Shown here: positions 22,001 through 30,447 of the stretch, in pieces
How the letters are laid out: every line of letters begins with the position of its first letter
How positions within the stretch are numbered: position 1 is the first letter of the stretch
Source of the DNA: Prosthecobacter sp.
GTDB taxonomy: Bacteria > Verrucomicrobiota > Verrucomicrobiia > Verrucomicrobiales > Verrucomicrobiaceae
Length of the DNA: 64,000 bases
Assembly (NCBI GenBank): GCA_021733925.1
Contig: JAIPJY010000002.1
Span: forward strand, 62,001 to 126,000
Direction of reading: 5' to 3'
Program-made: the position numbers and the translations under genes
The notes under the pieces: model-generated
The model's input: the letters and a program-made list of their open reading frames with translations, nothing else
Databases searched by the model: none
Told to the model about the DNA's origin: nothing

Positions 22001-24182
22001 CGACACGCCGATGGTTTTGACTTTCGGCCAGCGCGATCTGGTGATCAAAATCTATGACGCCCACAACAAAGCCGGAAACAGCGGCCAGGAGTGTCAAACC
22101 ATCAGCGTTTCGTTTGACGGTGCCTCGCTGCCCGTCCCCGCCCTGGTTTATTCAGCCAATGAAAGACGGGTCGGTGGCACGCCCCTGACCGAGCCTGCCA
22201 ACAAGAATGAGATCGATTATTATTTCTACGTCGATTCCTATGGCCGGGACTACTACCGCCGTTCCACTCAAGCGCCTCATTGGTGGTGCTTCAACCGCAT
22301 GGGCTGCCTCAATCGCATGGTTGGCCCGCCCAATCCGGGCTACAAAGGAACCGCCAATCCCCCCTTGTACCCGGTCGCACCAGCCTTTAATACCAGCTTC
22401 TCCTCGAGCGATGACCAATTGTTCACCGGTCGGCTTGATACGGAATCCCGTTTTGCCACCGTCAGCGGTGGGACAGTCAGTTTTGACAATGGCGGACGAG
22501 TTGGCGTGGGTCTCATCCCACCCGAGGCGGCCACCTACAACGGCACCCTCATTGTGGATTTGAACGGCAATCCCTGGTCGGGCTCGGATGTCATCCGCAC
22601 CTTTGTGCCTGCCGTGGGAGATTATCGCCTGCCTGCCGCACGCTACGAAGTTCCCAGCACCATGTGGATGCGCCATCCGATGTGGCTGAAAGTGGACTCC
22701 ATGCCGCCGCTCAGCCAGCCGCGCAGCATTCACTCATTCACCACGCATGTGGCCACCACTGAAGCAGGCTGCGTTCTGCCGACCAACGCTGCGATGGCAA
22801 AATTTCCCAGCCTGGGGCTGAACAAAAACCAGCTGCTGGTCGCCGGTGCTCCCTACGGTGATGCGCGCGTTCCCGACCTGCCACCCGATGACGGCTGGGC
22901 GGCCACCGCCAACGCCTACGGCGACTACGACAACGGCATTGCCAATGCCCGGGATGGCGCCTATGTGAACAAGCCTGACGAGGGCAACTTCTACGCAGGG
23001 AATTACACCCGCTACAGCAAGCTCCAGTTCTATCGTTCGGGTTACTTCTACGAGCCCTGGCACAACAGCGATGACTGGCGCACCGGCGTGTACATGACCC
23101 CGAATCGCATCGTCTCATCCCCGGTGATATTTGGCTCACTGCCCACCGGCGTCTGGTCGGGTGGCAATGTCGGCACGAGTGCTATTTCCGGAGGCCTGTC
23201 CTACTCCGAAGGCAAGCCCTGGCAGACCCTTCTGTTCCGGCCTCATGCCAGTTCCAATGCCAATTACGGCAAGGGGGTCACTCCTGGCCACCCGGGTGAC
23301 AACAACCCACGAGACCACTATCTGCTGGATCTCTTCTTCATGCCCGTGGTGGAGCCCTATGCCATCAGCGAGCCACTTTCCATCGCTGGCCGCATCAATC
23401 TCAACTACCAGATCGTCCCCTTCACCAACATCACCCGCGCCACTGGCATGCATGCCGTGATGAAAGGCGAGTTCATGACCGCCATTCCGCTCGGTGACAC
23501 CGACAACGCAAAAACCTACCAGACTGTCGCCAACTCTTCCATGTGGAGCAGTTCAGGGGACCGCTTTTGGGATGAAGCCACCAACCAAAAGTACTGGCAC
23601 CGCCCGATTGATGTCACCAAAACCTTGTACCAGTTTGACCAGAAGTTCCTCCACTCAGCCACGGGCACCAATCATGCGATCAACCGCTATCGCGGTCTCT
23701 TCCGCAGCCCCAGCCAGATCTGTGAAATTCATCTGATCCCTGATGTCAACAATCGATTGACACCAGGCGAGCAAGGAATCAGCACTATTTCCAACATCAA
23801 TGCCAAGACCAGCGGTACCAATTTGCAGTCCGTCATGGAGCAGTTCTGGCAGAATCATCCAGGAACCGGTGACAACACCCGTGAACGCCCCTATTCCAAC
23901 ATTTACGCCCGTGTCACCACGCGCAGCAATACCTTCCGTATTCACATGCGGGCTCAGGTCCTCACCAAGGCGCGTTCCTCGGCTCCAGATACCATGGACC
24001 CTGCCAAGGATGCCATCTTGGGCGAATATCGTGGCTCCGCTCTGATTGAGCGTTACATCGACCCCACCGATTTGGCCAATCCTCTGCCTGATTACGCTCA
24101 GGCTTCCAACCCCTTGGGTGAAAAGCCCTTGGACACTTTCTACAAGTTCCGCACGCTCGAAAGCAAACGTTTCAGCCCCTAG
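19083..24182 (+). CDS. Verru_Chthon cassette protein A, large GspK/PilX-like pseudopilin
   Basis: 1699 residues. AAGGAG lies six bases before the ATG and fixes the start. The N-terminus is a short basic segment (KRRKAM) followed by one hydrophobic helix (ALVMVVTTVALMSMLVIAIF) and TRTEYKAS, as in the TIGRFAM Verru_Chthon cassette A family. The helix lacks the Glu at +5 of normal pilins, as GspK proteins do. Residues 276-288 read DDESCKVNVNTAS, which resembles the GspK 'D-E-x-G-K-x-N-x-N' segment. The rest is a very large soluble region rich in Asn, Tyr and Trp with no domain I recognise. GspK is normally about 320 residues, so this would carry over 1300 extra. It heads a tight A-B-C-D operon with its own promoter. 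Cassette membership is firm; GspK equivalence is my inference. Confidence 0.88.
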   Translation: MNAATLVAKLNKRRKAMALVMVVTTVALMSMLVIAIFSVTRTEYKASQSYVASRSAKQLADLAVVFTEVQLQNAQNTATGSFSRTIHATQPGMARVYQANGDFLRAHKLYSSSQMVITSSNEADIFNSANQIPTDWASVQNVARYVDLNDPIIRPGLATGTMALYFPIIDPRAAYNGTNPANGRSMTAVEGFTYTKVTPSISGAGGTVTYNEVVTPSDAGNDPNKLRLPMPVEWIYVLRDGTTGALDASNKFISADGATTPSASNPIIGRVAFWADDESCKVNVNTASEPTFFAPPYFYHQRDSKWANFPGTAGEYQRYPGHPATVALSAVLAPGVDLDVYARNANITNITQTKDAIYTLIPKIATGGSSSGTRPFVRDAFSGSNGELAVANSGDTVNARKERLFASVDEMLFADGTNDSSYNYNSTNGRVATSIPLPGQSSRYLFDHDTLERSRFFLTSNSRSPEFNIHGLPRIAMWPVADEGLGQTKRTSFDTMIALCATLRSKTAGAAVANSYIFRRAQPHHPTHDVTGSSPEYGGSTGLSRNKTLLDYLYAEMSTLQFPQTSSLGSSNNFSQKYGTDNTAQLAIQFFDYIRCTNLYDGVLARNNDGMSGYNTGTPPAPITGTPLYLKRDDITTARYTYTDQRITRRASGGLNDGTQTQIGSSLITADQYVFPGHGQVSPARWQKNGRTVQGFGRMFTISEIGFQFICTADGQNDPQYAVNTGGVLSGGGSAPKALSTRESSAAPTSNPGGAAATFLDPKMPPHTPPWLGFNRWYSNFPPLSPPYGNGAYYGCNPTIAARHPSVHPGYNPANWNMTLELNKPLLPTQKRVQAMLMLEFFCPMSGWTKMFPEWAIVLDGNFMRSIMLQGVNGPVSLFPTTQDVIVKSNGNVYEAYDCYSMGGHVGPTAVAGGRAGPGWGTSLMGDDTNPYVSGTARSTDTSRYLANPGPNNNGHDGLNNWGLISQFITVNRDTPMVLTFGQRDLVIKIYDAHNKAGNSGQECQTISVSFDGASLPVPALVYSANERRVGGTPLTEPANKNEIDYYFYVDSYGRDYYRRSTQAPHWWCFNRMGCLNRMVGPPNPGYKGTANPPLYPVAPAFNTSFSSSDDQLFTGRLDTESRFATVSGGTVSFDNGGRVGVGLIPPEAATYNGTLIVDLNGNPWSGSDVIRTFVPAVGDYRLPAARYEVPSTMWMRHPMWLKVDSMPPLSQPRSIHSFTTHVATTEAGCVLPTNAAMAKFPSLGLNKNQLLVAGAPYGDARVPDLPPDDGWAATANAYGDYDNGIANARDGAYVNKPDEGNFYAGNYTRYSKLQFYRSGYFYEPWHNSDDWRTGVYMTPNRIVSSPVIFGSLPTGVWSGGNVGTSAISGGLSYSEGKPWQTLLFRPHASSNANYGKGVTPGHPGDNNPRDHYLLDLFFMPVVEPYAISEPLSIAGRINLNYQIVPFTNITRATGMHAVMKGEFMTAIPLGDTDNAKTYQTVANSSMWSSSGDRFWDEATNQKYWHRPIDVTKTLYQFDQKFLHSATGTNHAINRYRGLFRSPSQICEIHLIPDVNNRLTPGEQGISTISNINAKTSGTNLQSVMEQFWQNHPGTGDNTRERPYSNIYARVTTRSNTFRIHMRAQVLTKARSSAPDTMDPAKDAILGEYRGSALIERYIDPTDLANPLPDYAQASNPLGEKPLDTFYKFRTLESKRFSP

Positions 24183-24221
24183 TGAACTGCCAGTCGCCTC
24201 TTAAAGTTCATTCTCTTGCAT

Positions 24222-24686
24222 ATGAAACTTCTCATTAAACCCCGGTCACAGGCTGGTTTCTCACTGGTCGAGGTCACGCTCGCTGTGGCCATTGCGGCTC
24301 TCGCCATCATCACGCTGCTGGGGCTCCTGCCTCAAGGGCTCGAAATGGCGCGCAAGACGGCGCTGATGATCAATGACAGCAACATTCTGGCACAGGTCAC
24401 GCATGACATGGAAAATGCGGCCTTTGACAAGCTGCCTACCTCGATCGTGAAAAAGTACTACAACGATCAGGGGCGCGAGGTCCAGCAGGACGCCACTGAT
24501 CTCGCCTTTGTGGTGGAGATTGAACCGCAGCAGGTGGTGGCGCTGCCCAAAGCCGAGAAGACCCAGCCTTACATGCGGCGCATGGTGATCAGAATTGCCG
24601 CGTCCAGCACTCCAGGCTTTGTCTTTGGCACCGACAACGCGCCCTCCTATGTCACCTTCAATCAGTTGATCGCTAAAACCCGCTGA
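24222..24686 (+). CDS. Verru_Chthon cassette protein B, GspI-like pseudopilin
   Basis: 154 residues from the ATG at 24222; an in-frame TTG six bases earlier is less likely. It has a type IV prepilin leader and cleavage site, KPRSQAG|FSLVEVTLAVAIA, with Gly at -1, Phe at +1 and Glu at +5, followed by one transmembrane helix. The short globular part ends in a strand-rich region. It lies 39 bases after cassette A and 12 bases before C, so it is cotranscribed. Length and position match the GspI-type minor pseudopilins, which start the tip complex in type II secretion. No clear Shine-Dalgarno is visible. Family call is secure; its partner set is inferred from context. Confidence 0.88.
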   Translation: MKLLIKPRSQAGFSLVEVTLAVAIAALAIITLLGLLPQGLEMARKTALMINDSNILAQVTHDMENAAFDKLPTSIVKKYYNDQGREVQQDATDLAFVVEIEPQQVVALPKAEKTQPYMRRMVIRIAASSTPGFVFGTDNAPSYVTFNQLIAKTR

Positions 24687-24698
24687 TTTTTCCCTGCC

Positions 24699-25910
24699 AT
24701 GAAGCTTTTCGCCGTCTCTTCACGTCCACCTTCGCTTCGCCGCCTCCGGCCGGGGGCGGGTCCTGCTTTCACTCTCATTGAACTGCTCGTTTCAGTGACG
24801 TTTCTTGTGATCTTGATGCTCGTCGTCTCGCAGGTCATTGGCATCGTGCAGCGCAGCTGGGTGCGTGCCAATTCCCGTGTGTCCCAGTTTCGTGAAGCAC
24901 GCCAGGCATTCGACACTCTCTCACGCTCAATCACCCAGGCCACGCTCAACAACTACTGGGACAACGAATTCGACACCCTGGGTTCTGACGCCGCAGGGCA
25001 GCAGATCACCCTGGCCAAAGACTACTTCAGGCAGTCGGAACTTCAGTTTATCTGTGGTCCCACCAGCACGGTGATACCCAGCGCTGCGGGCAACTCCCAG
25101 AACTATCCGGGGCATGCCGTCTTTTTCCAGGCTCCCTTGGGAATCGCAAGTCTGGTGGCGACAACCGGACCGGGTGGCAACGGCCAGCCCGTCAATACCG
25201 AAAACATGGTCAATCTTCTCTGTGGCCGGGGATACTTTGTGGAATGGGGAAATGATGCGTCCTTTCGCCCGGCCTTTCTCGAACAGCTGAACAATGCTGT
25301 CCCGGTGCGCAGTCGGCTCCGCTTGATGGAATACAGTCCCACTGCGGAAAAGAACCGGATTTATGACACCTCTTTGCGGCCCATCACCACCCATTCCAAG
25401 GAATGGTATCAGGACGTGCTCAACACTGAAGTGCAAAACGCTCAAGAGACCGCCAAAACGCGTGCGTTCACGCGGCCCATTGCCGAGAACATCATTGCCC
25501 TGGTGATTTCTCCGCAGGTCGAGGTCACCGGCAATACGAGCGTGGCCCCTTATGCCATCGCTCCGCAGTACATTTATGATTCGACCTTGAAGCTCAATCC
25601 CGGCGCCACGCCACTCAACACCAGTCCTCAGGGAACACAGCACCTGCTGCCTCCGCTGCTCAGGGTCAGCATGGTCGCCTTGGATGAACGGTCCGGTGAG
25701 TTCCTCGCGCGTGAAGAAAACAGCCAGATGCGGGCGCAGCTGCTGACCGCGATTGCAGGCAAGCTCCAAAATGCCGCGAGCTTGAGCGAGGAGCTGGATG
25801 GGTCCCAAGGCAAGGTCGGGACCCTGGTTCAACTCCTGCTGGACCAAAAGCTTAACTATCGAATTTTCAGCACCACCATTGCCCTGAAGCAGTCACGCTG
25901 GAGCTTCTGA
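24699..25910 (+). CDS. Verru_Chthon cassette protein C, GspJ-like pseudopilin
   Basis: 403 residues. After a basic 23-residue leader comes GPA|FTLIELLVSVTFLVILMLV, a prepilin methylation motif with Phe at +1 and Glu at +5 but Ala rather than Gly at -1. One hydrophobic helix follows, then QRSWVRANSRVSQFREARQAF, similar to the start of GspJ. The C-terminus (YRIFSTTIALKQSRWSF) resembles the end of the Verru_Chthon C family as I know it. At 403 residues it is about twice the usual GspJ length. It sits 12 bases after B and 44 before D. It would need the cell's PilD-type peptidase, not encoded here. Confidence 0.88.
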   Translation: MKLFAVSSRPPSLRRLRPGAGPAFTLIELLVSVTFLVILMLVVSQVIGIVQRSWVRANSRVSQFREARQAFDTLSRSITQATLNNYWDNEFDTLGSDAAGQQITLAKDYFRQSELQFICGPTSTVIPSAAGNSQNYPGHAVFFQAPLGIASLVATTGPGGNGQPVNTENMVNLLCGRGYFVEWGNDASFRPAFLEQLNNAVPVRSRLRLMEYSPTAEKNRIYDTSLRPITTHSKEWYQDVLNTEVQNAQETAKTRAFTRPIAENIIALVISPQVEVTGNTSVAPYAIAPQYIYDSTLKLNPGATPLNTSPQGTQHLLPPLLRVSMVALDERSGEFLAREENSQMRAQLLTAIAGKLQNAASLSEELDGSQGKVGTLVQLLLDQKLNYRIFSTTIALKQSRWSF

Positions 25911-25954
25911 TGGGAGCCTTCTTCGCGCATTAACCCGGCCCAATTTTCTATCCT

Positions 25955-26689
25955 ATGACACACTTCCCATACTTTGAGCGGCAGGCCAGGCGGGCCTTCA
26001 GCCTGATCGAGATGCTTGTCGTGATCGCCCTCGTCGCGATGATCATGGCTTCTGCCACCCCCGCCTTGATGCGCACCATGCAGGCCACACGGCTGGCAAC
26101 CACGGGAGATTCCATCATGGGGGCCATCACTGAGGCCAAGCAGCTGGCTTACGCACAGAATGTCCCCGTTGAAATGAGGTTTTTCAAATACCCCGACCAG
26201 GATTTTACCAGCTCCTCCGTTCAGCTTTTCCGCTCTTATCAATTGTTTAAAATTGTGAATCTCGTACAAGGCGTGGGAGCGAATGCTGTGACGCAGGAGT
26301 CCGTGGTGCCTGTCGGTACTTTGGTAAAGCTGTCTGAAGGCGTCATCATCGCGGCGGGGCAGGATTTGTCCCCGCTTCTGAACGGGCAGAACGGGCAGTC
26401 GCTTGATGACATCAAGGCCAACGCTTCGGGCGGGGTGGGCTATTCCGGTGTGGCCAGTGCCAAATACAATGCCATTCGCTTCATGCCGGATGGTTCTTGT
26501 CGAAAAGTCAGTGCTCAAAGTGACGGATTTGCGCAGCTCGATTACGGGACCTTGCCGACCAGCTTTCTCACGATCACTTATGACAGCAACGGCCAGGATA
26601 TCACCACGGGGAATCTGCCCAAGAATTTTTACACCATTCAGGTTGATCCCTACACCGGCAAGGCGCGCAATTATCGCCCCGGCTTCTAG
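25955..26689 (+). CDS. Verru_Chthon cassette protein D, GspH-like pseudopilin
   Basis: 244 residues. The leader is short and basic (ERQARRA) with the cleavage motif A|FSLIEMLVVIALVAMIMAS: Phe +1, Glu +5, Ala at -1. After the helix, SIMGAITEAKQLAYAQNVPVEM is very like GspH/FimT, where the segment is typically a helix packed with 'AxxxARxxAxxxxxPV'. A C-terminal strand region follows, ending in YTGKARNYRPGF. It is the last gene of the cassette; the next gene, guaB, is 83 bases downstream and unrelated. Cassette family is secure and GspH likeness is good. It could also serve as a pilus minor pilin rather than a secretion component. Confidence 0.88.
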   Translation: MTHFPYFERQARRAFSLIEMLVVIALVAMIMASATPALMRTMQATRLATTGDSIMGAITEAKQLAYAQNVPVEMRFFKYPDQDFTSSSVQLFRSYQLFKIVNLVQGVGANAVTQESVVPVGTLVKLSEGVIIAAGQDLSPLLNGQNGQSLDDIKANASGGVGYSGVASAKYNAIRFMPDGSCRKVSAQSDGFAQLDYGTLPTSFLTITYDSNGQDITTGNLPKNFYTIQVDPYTGKARNYRPGF

Positions 26690-26772
26690 TCCTTGCCGCA
26701 GGGAAATGCCGGCCCGTTTCAAACTGCCCAAATTTCCGCATGACAGCCGCCTGATCGTCGCTTGAATGGCGT

Positions 26773-28230
26773 ATGGGTGAACTGCCTTCTCTTGCTTTAA
26801 GTTTCGACGACGTCCTTGTCCTTCCCGGACTCAGCCAGGTGCTGCCTGGGGACGTCAATGTCTCCACCAAACTCGCCGCCATCGGCCTGAATGTGCCGAT
26901 TCTCTCGTCGGCCATGGACACCGTCACGGAGTCCGAACTCGCCATTGCCCTCGCCCGTGAGGGCGGTCTCGGGGTCATTCACCGGAATTGCCCCATCGAC
27001 CAGCAGGCGGAGCACGTGGCTCGGGTCAAGCGCTCGGAAAACACCGTCATCCAGCAGCCTCACACCGTCTCGCCTGAGACGCGGCTGGGCGAAGTGCAGC
27101 GTCTGATGCATGAAAAAGGCGTCAGCGGCTTCCCAGTGGTGGATTCGCAGGGGAAACTCGCCGGCATGGTCACCAGCCGTGACATGTGGTACATCGAGGA
27201 CGAAAACACCCCCGTCTCGGCCATCATGACGCCGCGTGACAAGCTCTCCGTCGGCACCCCGCAGACCAGCTTTGAGGATGCTCTGAAAATTCTCTACACG
27301 CACCGCATCGAAAAACTCCCGCTCGTTGACTCCAACGGCAAGCTCGCCGGCTTGATCACCAAGCAGGACATCGTGAAGCGCCAGATGTTTACCAACGCCG
27401 CCAAAGACGCCAACGGCCAGCTCCGCGTCGGTGCCGCCGTCGGCGTGGGGGAGGATTGCGTGGATCGTGGCCTCGTCATGCAGGCTGCCGGTGCCGATGC
27501 CGTCTTCATTGATGCCGCCACCGGGCACACCAGCCGTGTCATGCAGGTCATCGCCCGCCTGCGCGAAAGTCTCGGTTCCAGCATCCCCATCGTCGCTGGC
27601 AACGTCGTCACCGCCGAAGGCGCGCGAGACCTCGTCAAAGCAGGTGCTTCCGCTGTCAAAGTCGGCGTCGGCCCCGGCTCCATCTGCACCACGCGCATCA
27701 TCTCCGGCGTGGGCATGCCGCAGTTCACCGCCGTTCAGGTAGTGGCTGATGTGTGTCGTGAAGCAGGCGTCACCGTCATCGCCGATGGTGGCATTCGTTA
27801 CTCAGGAGACATCGTCAAAGCCCTCGCGGCAGGTGCCGACTTCGTCATGCTCGGCTCACTGCTGGCCGGCACGGCTGAAAGCCCTGGTAACATGGTCAAG
27901 TGGCAGGGCCGCACCTTCAAGGAATACCGTGGCATGGGCAGCCTCAAGGCCATGCGCAAAGGCGCAGGCGACCGCTACGGCCAGAACTCCTCCGGCAAGC
28001 TCGTCCCCGAAGGCGTGGAAGCCCGCGTGCCCTACAAAGGCCCTCTCGCAGACGTCGTCTTCCAACTCATCGGCGGCCTCCGCTCAGGCATGGGCTATGT
28101 CGGTGCCAACACCCTTGATGAACTTCGCTCCAAAGCCCGCTTCGTTCGCATCACCGCAGGTGGTCTCAAGGAAAGCCACCCGCACGACGTCGTCATCACC
28201 GAAGAACCGGTGAACTACGAGCCACATTGA
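26773..28230 (+). CDS. guaB: Inosine-5'-monophosphate dehydrogenase
   Basis: 485 residues, the normal length. It oxidises IMP to XMP with NAD in GMP synthesis, in the cytoplasm. The catalytic loop [11 protein letters not shown] carries the active-site Cys. The N-terminal FDDVLVLPG, two CBS domains between about residues 95 and 210 ([16 protein letters not shown]), [11 protein letters not shown], and the flap GAGDRY are all present. The adjacent guaA completes the route from IMP to GMP. The start at 26773 gives the usual short N-terminus before the FDD motif. Confidence 0.98.
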   Translation: MGELPSLALSFDDVLVLPGLSQVLPGDVNVSTKLAAIGLNVPILSSAMDTVTESELAIALAREGGLGVIHRNCPIDQQAEHVARVKRSENTVIQQPHTVSPETRLGEVQRLMHEKGVSGFPVVDSQGKLAGMVTSRDMWYIEDENTPVSAIMTPRDKLSVGTPQTSFEDALKILYTHRIEKLPLVDSNGKLAGLITKQDIVKRQMFTNAAKDANGQLRVGAAVGVGEDCVDRGLVMQAAGADAVFIDAATGHTSRVMQVIARLRESLGSSIPIVAGNVVTAEGARDLVKAGASAVKVGVGPGSICTTRIISGVGMPQFTAVQVVADVCREAGVTVIADGGIRYSGDIVKALAAGADFVMLGSLLAGTAESPGNMVKWQGRTFKEYRGMGSLKAMRKGAGDRYGQNSSGKLVPEGVEARVPYKGPLADVVFQLIGGLRSGMGYVGANTLDELRSKARFVRITAGGLKESHPHDVVITEEPVNYEPH

Positions 28231-28246
28231 TTTCTCAGGCATTCGT

Positions 28247-28271
28247 CATTCCGCATTCCGCATTCCGCATT
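28247..28271 (+). repeat. Short tandem repeat between guaB and guaA
   Basis: CATTCCG occurs three times head to tail, followed by a fourth partial CATT. It lies in the 56-base gap between guaB and guaA, just before the guaA start. It is too short for a CRISPR or satellite, and length variation here would alter the guaA leader. Confidence 0.75.
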
Positions 28272-28286
28272 TTCGTTCCCCCACCC

Positions 28287-29807
28287 ATGACCGCCCAAGA
28301 AGTCGCCGTTCTCGATTACGGCTCCCAGTATTCCCAGCTCATTGTTCGCCGCGTGCGCGAGCTGGGCTTTGTTTCCCACCTGTACCCGCCGTCGGAACTC
28401 TCGAATCTGCAATCTCCCGGCGCCATCATCCTTTCCGGCGGTCCGCGTAGCACCTCTGATGCAGATGCTCCCGACATCGATTACGACAAGCTCATGTCCT
28501 TCGGCGTCCCTGTGCTGGGCGTGTGCTACGGCATGCAACTGCTCAACATCAAGCACGGCGGCTCCGTCAAACCCGGCGTCACCCGTGAATACGGCCCCGC
28601 CAAGCTCGTCGTCACCGACCACGAAGACCTCTTCAAAGGCATCTCGCATGAGTCCCAGGTCTGGATGAGCCATAGCGACACCTGTGCCAACCTCGCCAGC
28701 ACCACCAAGATCATCGCCACCAATGAAGACGCCGTGCCCGTGGCTCTGAAGTGGTCGGATCGCTGCTGGGGCATTCAGTTCCACCCGGAAGTCACGCATT
28801 CGCACGAAGGCACCGCCATCCTCAAAAACTTCCTCATCTCCAGTGGTGCCGTTCTCGCCAAGTTCGACATCCAGGCCTTCAAAGCCCAGATGCTGGAAAG
28901 CATCAAAGCCGAAGTCGGCAACCGCGAAGTCATCTGCGGCGTTTCCGGTGGCGTGGACAGCACCGTGCTCGCCGTCCTGCTCGCCAAGGCCGGCGTCAAA
29001 GTCCGCTGCATCTTCATTGACACCGGCATGATGCGTCTCAATGAAGGCGCGGAAGTGAAGGAGCTCTTCGCCGAAGTCGGCGTCCCCATTGAGCAGATCG
29101 ACGCCAGCGAAATCTTCCTCGGTGCGCTCAAAGGCGTCACAGATCCTGAGCAAAAACGCCGCATCATCGGCACACTCTTCGTTGAAGAATTCTGGAAGGT
29201 CGCCGACAACGTCGAACTCCTCGCGCAGGGCACCCTGTACCCCGACGTCATCGAAAGCGCCACCAGCGGCTCCATCGCCAGCAAGATCAAAACGCACCAC
29301 AACCGCGTTGACAAGATCATGGAACTCAAGGCGCAGGGCAAGGTGCTCGAACCGCTCGCCGAGCTCTTCAAGGACGAAGTCCGCGCCCTCGGTGCCAGCC
29401 TCGGCATTCCGCACCGCGCCTTGTGGCGTCATCCATTCCCAGGCCCCGGCCTCGCCGTTCGTATCCCCGGAGAGATCACCGCTGAGCGCGTGGCCACCAC
29501 GCAGCATGCCGATGCCATCTTCATCGCCGAGCTCCGCCGCAGTGGCTGGTATGAGCAGACCTGGCAGGCCTACGCCGCGCTGCTTCCCGTCAAAACCGTC
29601 GGTGTCAAAGGCGACGAACGCAGCTACGAGCAGGCCATCTCCCTCCGTGCCGTCATCAGCGAAGACGCCATGACCGCCGACTGGGTCGAGCTGCCCTACT
29701 CCGTCCTGCGCAACGCCTCCAACAAGATCCTCAACAGCGTCAAAGGCGTGAACCGCGTGCTCTACGACATCAGCACCAAGCCGCCCGCCAGCATTGAGTG
29801 GGAGTGA
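28287..29807 (+). CDS. guaA: GMP synthase (glutamine-hydrolysing)
   Basis: 506 residues from the ATG at 28287. An earlier in-frame TTG would add 20 residues translated from the tandem repeat and is rejected. The N-terminal class I amidotransferase domain has VLDYGSQYSQLIVRRVRE, the nucleophile loop GVCYGMQLL and the catalytic HPEV. The ATP pyrophosphatase domain has the P-loop GVSGGVDSTV, and the C-terminal dimerisation domain ends in KPPASIEWE. It aminates XMP to GMP and so follows guaB. Four bases separate it from tmk. Confidence 0.98.
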   Translation: MTAQEVAVLDYGSQYSQLIVRRVRELGFVSHLYPPSELSNLQSPGAIILSGGPRSTSDADAPDIDYDKLMSFGVPVLGVCYGMQLLNIKHGGSVKPGVTREYGPAKLVVTDHEDLFKGISHESQVWMSHSDTCANLASTTKIIATNEDAVPVALKWSDRCWGIQFHPEVTHSHEGTAILKNFLISSGAVLAKFDIQAFKAQMLESIKAEVGNREVICGVSGGVDSTVLAVLLAKAGVKVRCIFIDTGMMRLNEGAEVKELFAEVGVPIEQIDASEIFLGALKGVTDPEQKRRIIGTLFVEEFWKVADNVELLAQGTLYPDVIESATSGSIASKIKTHHNRVDKIMELKAQGKVLEPLAELFKDEVRALGASLGIPHRALWRHPFPGPGLAVRIPGEITAERVATTQHADAIFIAELRRSGWYEQTWQAYAALLPVKTVGVKGDERSYEQAISLRAVISEDAMTADWVELPYSVLRNASNKILNSVKGVNRVLYDISTKPPASIEWE

Positions 29808-29811
29808 TGTC

Positions 29812-30447
29812 ATGAGCGCTGGCTTCCTTCTCTCATTTGAAGGCTCCGAAGGCTGCGGCAAGTCCACGCAGATCGCCCTGCTTCGCACCCGGCTCGAAGC
29901 CTCGGGGCGTCCCGTCGTGGTGCTGCGCGAGCCCGGTGGCACCGAGCTTGGCGAAAGCATCCGCCATCTCCTCCAGCACGCCAAAGAAGGGGCTGCCATG
30001 ACCCCGGAGACCGAGCTCCTGCTATTCGCCGCCAGCCGCGCCCAGCTCGTTCGCGAAAAAATCCGCCCGCTGCTGGACTCTGGCACCTTCGTCATCCTCG
30101 ACCGCTTCCTCGATTCCACCACGGTCTATCAGGGCATAGCACGTGGTCTCCCTCTGGAAAGCGTGCGCGCCATCAATCACTTCGCCATCGGCGGCACCCT
30201 GCCGCAGCTCACCCTCGTCCTCGACATGGACAGCGCCACCGCTTGGCAGCGCATTCATCAAAGCGGCCGCGAGCTGGACCGCATGGAAAGCCAGCCGCAG
30301 TCCTTCTTTGAAAAAGTCCGCCAGGGCTATCTCGAAGTCGCACAGGCAGAACCGGACCGCGTGAAAATCATCAACGCCTCCGCCACGCCTGAAGTCGTTC
30401 ACGAAAGCATCTGGCAGATCTTAAACACTCAATCTCATGCCGTTTAA
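29812..30447 (+). CDS. tmk: Thymidylate kinase
   Basis: 211 residues. GGAG seven bases before the ATG at 29812 supports this start over an upstream TTG lying inside guaA. The P-loop is FEGSEGCGKSTQ, followed by the DRF motif (LDRFLDSTTVYQG) that binds dTMP, and a lid region near ELDRMES. It phosphorylates dTMP to dTDP. Its 3' end overlaps the next gene by 11 bases, so the two are translationally coupled. Pairing of tmk with the delta' gene is common in bacteria. Confidence 0.97.
   Translation: MSAGFLLSFEGSEGCGKSTQIALLRTRLEASGRPVVVLREPGGTELGESIRHLLQHAKEGAAMTPETELLLFAASRAQLVREKIRPLLDSGTFVILDRFLDSTTVYQGIARGLPLESVRAINHFAIGGTLPQLTLVLDMDSATAWQRIHQSGRELDRMESQPQSFFEKVRQGYLEVAQAEPDRVKIINASATPEVVHESIWQILNTQSHAV

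Noticed and set aside
28247..28271. CRISPR-like repeats between guaB and guaA
   Set aside because: Units are 7 bases with no spacers; this is a simple tandem repeat.
28215..30122. 635-codon minus-strand frame antisense to guaA and tmk
   Set aside because: guaA and tmk are certain from their motifs; the antisense protein is acidic, low-complexity and unlike any family.
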